Below, one piece after another: positions 58,568 to 64,000 of a DNA stretch of 64,000 bases. A model generated the notes under the pieces. That model was not told the origin of the DNA, searched no databases, and saw only the letters and a list, made by a program, of their open reading frames with translations. The stretch's first letter is position 1; each line of letters opens with the position of its first letter. Where the stretch lies: assembly GCF_030158645.1 (NCBI RefSeq), contig NZ_JAOASO010000043.1:1-64000 (forward strand). Direction: 5' to 3'. The stretch is from Hydrogenophaga sp. GTDB lineage: Bacteria > Pseudomonadota > Gammaproteobacteria > Burkholderiales > Burkholderiaceae_C. Position numbers and translations under genes: made by a program.

Positions 58568-59695
58568 TCAGCCTTTCCAGGTGAAGGGAAACGCGAGCTG
58601 CTTCAAAAAACCCTTCGGCACGTAGTCGCCCAGCACGCCGTAGCGCTCGGGCCAGACCTTGGGGCTGTTGACGGCGGTGCCGAACAGGTGGTCGAGAAAG
58701 GCGTAGTGCGCGGCGTAGTTCTTGTCGATCGCATCCGCGTCCTGGCTGTGGTGCCAGTGGTGGAAGTTGGGCGTGACGATGAGGTAGCGCAGCGGGCCCA
58801 GGCGCACGCTCACGTTGGCGTGGTTGAACACGGCCTGGAAGCCCACCACGATGATGTAGGCGTCGATCACTTCCTTGGAAAAGCCCAGCAGGTAGATGGG
58901 CCCGAGCACCAGCGTGCGCGTGATGATGGTCTCCAGGATGTGTTGGCGCGAACCGGCCATCCAGTCCATGTGTTGGGTGCTGTGGTGCACCGCGTGCAGG
59001 CGCCAGAGCAGGGGCACCTCGTGGTAGGCGCGGTGTGTCCAGTACTGCGCGAGGTCGGCCACGAGGATGATCAGCGGCAGCGCAGCCCAGAACGGCAGCG
59101 CCGCGATCCAGCCGCGCACGCCGTCCACCGGCACCCAGCCGAAGATGTTGTGCACCAGCAGGTTGGTGGCCAGCAGCATGAAGCCGATCACCAGGTGGTT
59201 GACGATGAAGTGGTGAAAGTCGGTCTGCCACTCGGGGCGGAACACCGGCTGGTCCTTGCGCAGGGCGAACAGCTTTTCAATGAAGATGAAGATCAGCGCC
59301 GAACCCAGCAGGTCGAGGATGAACCAGTCCATGCCGATGTAGGGGGTGTGGTCGGGGAAGTTCGGATCCACCTCGACCTGGTGCCCGCCCAGCAACGCGC
59401 TGAGCGTGACCAGCGCAAACGCGAAGGCCGAGAGCCAGCGCGCGCGGTTGAACAGCACGTTCACCAGGCTCAGGCCACCAGCGATCACCATGCCCCCGAA
59501 GAGCAGCTGCCGCATGAGGCCCACGTCGTACTGCTGGCGCAGCTGGGGGGTGGTGAGGTACTGCGGAAAGTGAAACGCCATCACACCGAGGAAACACAGG
59601 ATGGCCAAGGACAGGGCGATGGCCCCGGTGACAAGGCCCCGACCCGGTCGCAGGGCACCGTGGCCTTCGGTGAACTGGTTGAGTTTTTTGAGCAT
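58568..59695 (-). CDS. Sterol desaturase/fatty acid hydroxylase family membrane protein
   Basis: Histidine boxes YWTHRAYH, HAVHHSTQH, HHWHH. Confidence 0.93.
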   Translation of the reverse strand: MLKKLNQFTEGHGALRPGRGLVTGAIALSLAILCFLGVMAFHFPQYLTTPQLRQQYDVGLMRQLLFGGMVIAGGLSLVNVLFNRARWLSAFAFALVTLSALLGGHQVEVDPNFPDHTPYIGMDWFILDLLGSALIFIFIEKLFALRKDQPVFRPEWQTDFHHFIVNHLVIGFMLLATNLLVHNIFGWVPVDGVRGWIAALPFWAALPLIILVADLAQYWTHRAYHEVPLLWRLHAVHHSTQHMDWMAGSRQHILETIITRTLVLGPIYLLGFSKEVIDAYIIVVGFQAVFNHANVSVRLGPLRYLIVTPNFHHWHHSQDADAIDKNYAAHYAFLDHLFGTAVNSPKVWPERYGVLGDYVPKGFLKQLAFPFTWKG

Positions 59696-59763
59696 GCAGA
59701 GGGCTCCGGAGCGCCCCGACGGGGGCGCGGCTGCGGCAGTGTAGCGGCGCCTGGCGCGCGGGT

Positions 59764-60564
59764 TCAGGCCGTGCGGGCGAGCGGCAGCGGCGCCTGAAGA
59801 GCGGCGATGCCGCTCACCACATCGCCCACCACGATCACCGCCGGACTGCCCAGCCCTTCGTGCTCGATGGTGGCGCGCAATTGCCCCAGCGTGGTGACGG
59901 CGTGGCGTTGTTGGGGCAGCGTGGCGTGCTGGATCACGGCCACCGGTGTGTGGGCCGGCAGGCCGGTGAGCAGTTCGGTCTGGATCTGCTGCGAGCCACT
60001 CACGCCCATGTAGATCACCAGCGTGAGCTTGGCGTCGCGCGCGGTGGCGGCCAGGGCCGGCCAGTCGGTGCCGCTGTCGCCGGGCTTGGCGTGGCCGGTG
60101 ACGAACACCACGCCGTGCGCGTGTTCGCGGTGGGTGAGCGGCACACCCAGCGAGGTGAGGCTGGCCAGGCCGGCGGTGATGCCGTTGACCACCTGCACCT
60201 CGATGCCGGCGGCGCGCAGCGCTTCCACCTCTTCACCGCCACGTCCGAAGATGAAGGGGTCACCGCCCTTGAGGCGCACCACCACCTCGCCTTCGCCTGC
60301 GGCCATGACCATGAGCTTTTCAATGAAGGCCTGCGGCGTGCTCTTGCAGCCGCCGCGCTTGCCCACATGCACGATGCGCGCACGCGGTGATGCGTGGGCC
60401 AGCACCGCATCGCTCACCAGATCGTCGACCAGCAACACGGTGGCCGCGCTGATGGCCTTGACCGCTTTGAGCGTGAGCAACTCCGGATCGCCCGGGCCGG
60501 CGCCCACGAGCGAGACGGTACCGGGCAGGAACTCAGAGGGCGTGTGCATGGGCTGGGGAATCAT
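59764..60564 (-). CDS. cobA: Uroporphyrinogen-III C-methyltransferase
   Basis: GTVSLVGAGPGDPELLTLKAVKAI; VVVRLKGGDPFIFGRGGEEVEALRAAGIEVQVVNGITAGLA. Confidence 0.95.
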   Translation of the reverse strand: MIPQPMHTPSEFLPGTVSLVGAGPGDPELLTLKAVKAISAATVLLVDDLVSDAVLAHASPRARIVHVGKRGGCKSTPQAFIEKLMVMAAGEGEVVVRLKGGDPFIFGRGGEEVEALRAAGIEVQVVNGITAGLASLTSLGVPLTHREHAHGVVFVTGHAKPGDSGTDWPALAATARDAKLTLVIYMGVSGSQQIQTELLTGLPAHTPVAVIQHATLPQQRHAVTTLGQLRATIEHEGLGSPAVIVVGDVVSGIAALQAPLPLARTA

Positions 60565-61462
60565 GGTGCTCAAGCGCTCGCAAGATGTGTTCCACCTGCA
60601 GTGCGATCGGCGTGGGAATGGGCAACGAACCGTCGAGCACGGCGCGGATGTAGGCCGCGGTGCGCGCGGCGTCCACCGAGGGCAACGAAGGCAGCTGCGC
60701 GAGCGGGCCGTCTTGCTGTGGCTGCACCTCGGTGCGCTCGCCGTCGCGAAAAATTTCCATGCGCGGTGTGCGGCGCGCATCGGCTACGGGCTCGCCTTCG
60801 GTACCGCGCAGCAGCATCGCGTGTGCGCCGGTGAGTGTCCAGGTGGCGGCCATGGAACCGGCGTATTCGGGGTGGGTGTAGCTGCCCACGATGAAGGCCT
60901 GGCCCGCACACGGGTTCATGAGCTTGACCAGGCTGTGCGCCGGGTTGCGCAGGCCGACCGCACGGCGCACATCGAGCAGGCGCTTGAGGCCGGGGCACAG
61001 CACCTCCGTGGGCACAAAGGCCACGTGCCCCGACGCCAGCTTGGGCACCTGGGTGGCCGGCAACACGCCGAGCTCGGTGAAAACACGACCGGCGAACACA
61101 CGTTTGTCTTCGGTGGCCGTGCCGTGCACCAGCACCGGCACACCCTGGCGCGCCAGCAGCAACGCCAGCAGGGGCGTGAGCACCGGCAGCTTGCGCGCAC
61201 CGTTGTAGCTGGGCAGCACCACGGTGGTGAGGCCGTTGTCGGGCAGGCGGTGCAGGCGGGCGTGGGCAGCGTCCAGAAAGCCGGCCATCTCGTCGGGCGT
61301 TTCACCCTTGATGCGCATGGCCAGACAAAAGCCGCCCACCTCCAGGTCGGTCACCGAGCCGTCGAGCACCTGGCCCAGCAGGTCGGTGGCCTGCTCGCGC
61401 GTGAGCGAGCGGGCGCCGTCCTTGCCGCGACCGATTTCCTTGATGTAGTGGCTGATTCCCAT
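60533..61462 (-). CDS. ybiB: DNA-binding protein YbiB (TrpD2-like)
   Basis: IGRGKDGARSLTREQATDLLGQVLDGSVTDLEVGGFCLAMRIKGETPDEMAGFLDA; PSYNGARKLPVLTPLLALLLAR. Confidence 0.92.
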   Translation of the reverse strand: MGISHYIKEIGRGKDGARSLTREQATDLLGQVLDGSVTDLEVGGFCLAMRIKGETPDEMAGFLDAAHARLHRLPDNGLTTVVLPSYNGARKLPVLTPLLALLLARQGVPVLVHGTATEDKRVFAGRVFTELGVLPATQVPKLASGHVAFVPTEVLCPGLKRLLDVRRAVGLRNPAHSLVKLMNPCAGQAFIVGSYTHPEYAGSMAATWTLTGAHAMLLRGTEGEPVADARRTPRMEIFRDGERTEVQPQQDGPLAQLPSLPSVDAARTAAYIRAVLDGSLPIPTPIALQVEHILRALEHHDSPAHAHAL

Positions 61463-61519
61463 GGCGCGCGATTGTCCGGGAAGTTTGATGACCCGGCGTT
61501 ATATGTCGAAAGCCAGGGC

Positions 61520-64000
61520 TCAGGCGGGGAGCAGCGCCGGGGTGGCACGCACCAGGCGCTTGAGTTCGGGCACACACGATCCGCAGTTGGTGCCGCAGTG
61601 CAGGCTGGTTTGCAGTGTGGCCAGGCGCGCGTCCTCGCTGCCCTCGCAGGTGGCCAGCCGGTCGGTGATGGCCAGGTCGGTCACGTTGAAGCAGGTGCAC
61701 ACCTGCCGGCCCTTGGCCTCGACGGCCACCGGCGGTTGGGCGCCGGGCATGAGCAAGCGGCGGCCGTAGGCGTCGGCGGGCAGTTCGTCTTGCAGCAGCG
61801 GCTTGAGCCAGGCCTCGGCGCGCGTGTCGCCGGCCAGCACAAAGCCGTCGAGCTGCGTGACCTCACCCACACGCACCAGCCGTGCGGCGCGGTGCTGGCC
61901 CAGGCGTTTGTCGGTGTAGCGCAAGGCATCCGCCGTGTTCAGGCCGAGCAGGGCTTCGATCTGCTCGGTCAGGGCCGGGTCGGGCGCTTCGGGGGCGGCG
62001 GCGCGGAACAAGACACCGGTGCGTTCCCGACCGAACGGCACGCAAGACGCAAAAGGGAACTTCGCCATGAGTTCGCGCAAGCCCCGCTGTGCGCTCAGTG
62101 CACCGGTCTCGGGCAGCCAGGCCATGGCCAGCAGCGTCCAGGGCAGCTCGGCCTTGAGCACTTTCACTGCGGCGTGTTTGAGTTCGGGCTGTTTTGAGGA
62201 CGGGCAGTATGCCGAGGTGGTGAGTGCGTTCACACCCGCGAGCACCTCGCCGGTGCTGCTCATGCCGCTCAGGTACTCGGCGCCCCAGTGCATGGCGATG
62301 AAGGCCTGCGACAGGCCGATGTCGGTCGAGCCCTGCAGTGGCACCACGATGGCGCCGCGCTTGCTGGTCACGTGCACCAGATCGCCTTCTTTCAGGCCAC
62401 GGCGCACCATGTCCTGCGGGTTGAGTTGCACGGACGGCTCGGCCACATGACCGAACAGGCGGCCCAGCGTGCCGGTGCGCGTCATGCCGTGCCACTGGTC
62501 GCGCAGGCGGCCGGTGGTGAGCGAGAACGGGTAGCGCGATTCGCGCGGTTCGGCCAACGGGACGAAGGGCAGGGCAGCGAAGCGGGCTTTGCCATCGACG
62601 GTGGGGAAGACGCCGTTTTCGTAGAGGCGCTGTTTTCCCTGCGTCTCGCCGGATTTGATAGGCCATTGTTGCGGGCCTTCGTTCTCCAGTTTTTCGTAGG
62701 AGAGACCGGTGATGTCCAGGTCGCGTCCTCTTGTTGACTCGCGGTGTTCGTTCCAGATGTCTTCGGGGGTTTGGTAGGGGAAGAGGGTCTTCTCCGGCTG
62801 CACCGCAAATGGGGTCAGAGCCGAATTTCGTTGGAGGTTGTTGGCGGCATCGGGCGCTGCTGTCCTGAATTCGGATCTGACCCCATTTGCTCTCTCCAGC
62901 CGCCTCGCAAAGTCCACGACGATGCGCCAGTCGTGCCGTGCCTCACCCGGTGCGGGCACGGCCGGGCGGACGCGGCTGATGCGGCGTTCGCTGTTGGTCA
63001 CGGTGCCGTCTTTCTCGCCCCAGGTGGTGGCGGGCAGCAGCAGGTCGGCGAAGTCGCAGGTGGCGGCGGTGGCGTAGGCCTCCTGCACCACGACGAACTC
63101 GGCGCGCTGCAGCGCGCGGCGCACGGTGGCCTGGTCGGGCATGGACTGGGCCGGGTTGGTGCAGGCGATCCACAGCGCCTTGACCTCGCCGTCGGCCGCC
63201 GCCTCGAACATCTCCACCGCGCTCTTGCCCGGCTTCTCGGGCACGCTCGGCACGCCCCACAGCGCGGCCACTTCCGCGCGGTGCTGCGGGTTGGCCAGGT
63301 CGCGGTGGGCGCTCAACAGGTTGGCCAGGCCGCCGACCTCGCGCCCGCCCATGGCGTTGGGCTGACCGGTGAGGCTGAAGGGGCCGGCGCCGGGTTTTCC
63401 GATCTGGCCGGTGGCCAGGTGCAGGTTGATCAGGGTGGCGTTTTTCGCGGTGCCGCTGCTGCTCTGGTTCAGGCCCTGGCAGTACAGGCTGAGCGTGGCG
63501 GCCGACTGTGCGAACCATTGGGCAGCGGTGTAGAGGTCTTCCTTTTTCAAGCCACACGCTTGCGCCACGCGTTCGGGCGTGTGCTCCCGGACCAGGGCCT
63601 TGAGCGCGTCAAACCCGGTGGTGTGCGCGGCAATGAACGCGGTATCCAACCAGCCTTCCCACAACATGACGTGCAGCAAGCCGTGGAACAGCATCACGTC
63701 GCTGCCGGGTTGCAGCGGCAGGAACAGGTCGGCGAAACCGGCGGTGTCGGTGCGGCGCGGGTCGGCCACGATCACCTTCATGGCCGGGTTGGCCTGCTTC
63801 GCTGCTTCGATGCGGCGGAACAGCACCGGGTGCGCGAAGGCCGCGTTGCTGCCGACGATGAACAGGCACTGCGCGTGGTTCACGTCGTCATAGCAGGCGG
63901 GCGGCGCATCGGCGCCCAGCGTGAGCTTGTAGCCGGCCACCGCGCTGCTCATGCACAGGCGCGAGTTGGTGTCGACGTTGTTGGTGCCGATCAGGCCCTT
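61520..64000 (-). CDS. nasA: Assimilatory nitrate reductase catalytic subunit (molybdopterin oxidoreductase), 5' end outside window
   Basis: GSNAAFAHPVLFRRIEAAKQANPAMKVIVADPRRTDTA...GLNQSSSGTAKNATLINLHLATGQIGKPGAGPFSLTGQPNAMGGREVGG; C-terminal BFD-like CTCFNV...CGTNCGSCVPELK. Frame open to window end. Confidence 0.93.
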   Translation of the reverse strand, partial: KGLIGTNNVDTNSRLCMSSAVAGYKLTLGADAPPACYDDVNHAQCLFIVGSNAAFAHPVLFRRIEAAKQANPAMKVIVADPRRTDTAGFADLFLPLQPGSDVMLFHGLLHVMLWEGWLDTAFIAAHTTGFDALKALVREHTPERVAQACGLKKEDLYTAAQWFAQSAATLSLYCQGLNQSSSGTAKNATLINLHLATGQIGKPGAGPFSLTGQPNAMGGREVGGLANLLSAHRDLANPQHRAEVAALWGVPSVPEKPGKSAVEMFEAAADGEVKALWIACTNPAQSMPDQATVRRALQRAEFVVVQEAYATAATCDFADLLLPATTWGEKDGTVTNSERRISRVRPAVPAPGEARHDWRIVVDFARRLERANGVRSEFRTAAPDAANNLQRNSALTPFAVQPEKTLFPYQTPEDIWNEHRESTRGRDLDITGLSYEKLENEGPQQWPIKSGETQGKQRLYENGVFPTVDGKARFAALPFVPLAEPRESRYPFSLTTGRLRDQWHGMTRTGTLGRLFGHVAEPSVQLNPQDMVRRGLKEGDLVHVTSKRGAIVVPLQGSTDIGLSQAFIAMHWGAEYLSGMSSTGEVLAGVNALTTSAYCPSSKQPELKHAAVKVLKAELPWTLLAMAWLPETGALSAQRGLRELMAKFPFASCVPFGRERTGVLFRAAAPEAPDPALTEQIEALLGLNTADALRYTDKRLGQHRAARLVRVGEVTQLDGFVLAGDTRAEAWLKPLLQDELPADAYGRRLLMPGAQPPVAVEAKGRQVCTCFNVTDLAITDRLATCEGSEDARLATLQTSLHCGTNCGSCVPELKRLVRATPALLPA
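62805..62890. repeat. REP-like imperfect inverted repeat embedded in nasA coding sequence
   Basis: Left arm 62805-62827 gcaaatggggtcagagccgaatt; right arm 62868-62890 reverse-complements to gcaaatggggtcagatccgaatt (22/23 identical). Confidence 0.8.

Noticed and set aside
60023-62197. 724-aa plus-strand ORF spanning cobA, ybiB and part of nasA on the opposite strand
   Set aside because: Runs antisense across three well-supported genes; low-complexity.

Overview
GC-rich chromosomal window that reads as a betaproteobacterium. Comamonadaceae/Burkholderiales is my inference from protein style and the IR element, not from a search. It is densely packed with mostly core or housekeeping genes: rbgA/ylqF, rluE, pcp, glnS, macAB-like, uppP, mutS, suhB, trmJ, cysE, slyD, mog, yjgA/darP, pmbA, yqeY, rpsU, cobA, ybiB and nasA-like. 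The most accessory-looking stretch is about 12.2-21.1 kb. It holds (i) a tight three-gene operon, HTH-MNT nucleotidyltransferase / HEPN-like / GIY-YIG-like; (ii) an orphan MNT gene followed by what looks like a decapitated HEPN (DUF86) toxin remnant; (iii) a NERD-SF1 helicase; and (iv) an AT-rich island carrying a TIR / degenerate P-loop / TPR protein, the best candidate for an undescribed defence effector. Other points of interest: an SRAP-family protein lacking the catalytic Cys2, a degenerate GGDEF protein, an Anbu proteasome homologue overlapping mutS, a perfect 48-bp inverted-repeat element between cysE and slyD, and an 86-bp REP-like inverted repeat sitting in frame inside the nitrate reductase gene. 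No tRNA, rRNA, CRISPR array or transposase was recognised. All family calls come from reading motifs in translations; no database search was run.
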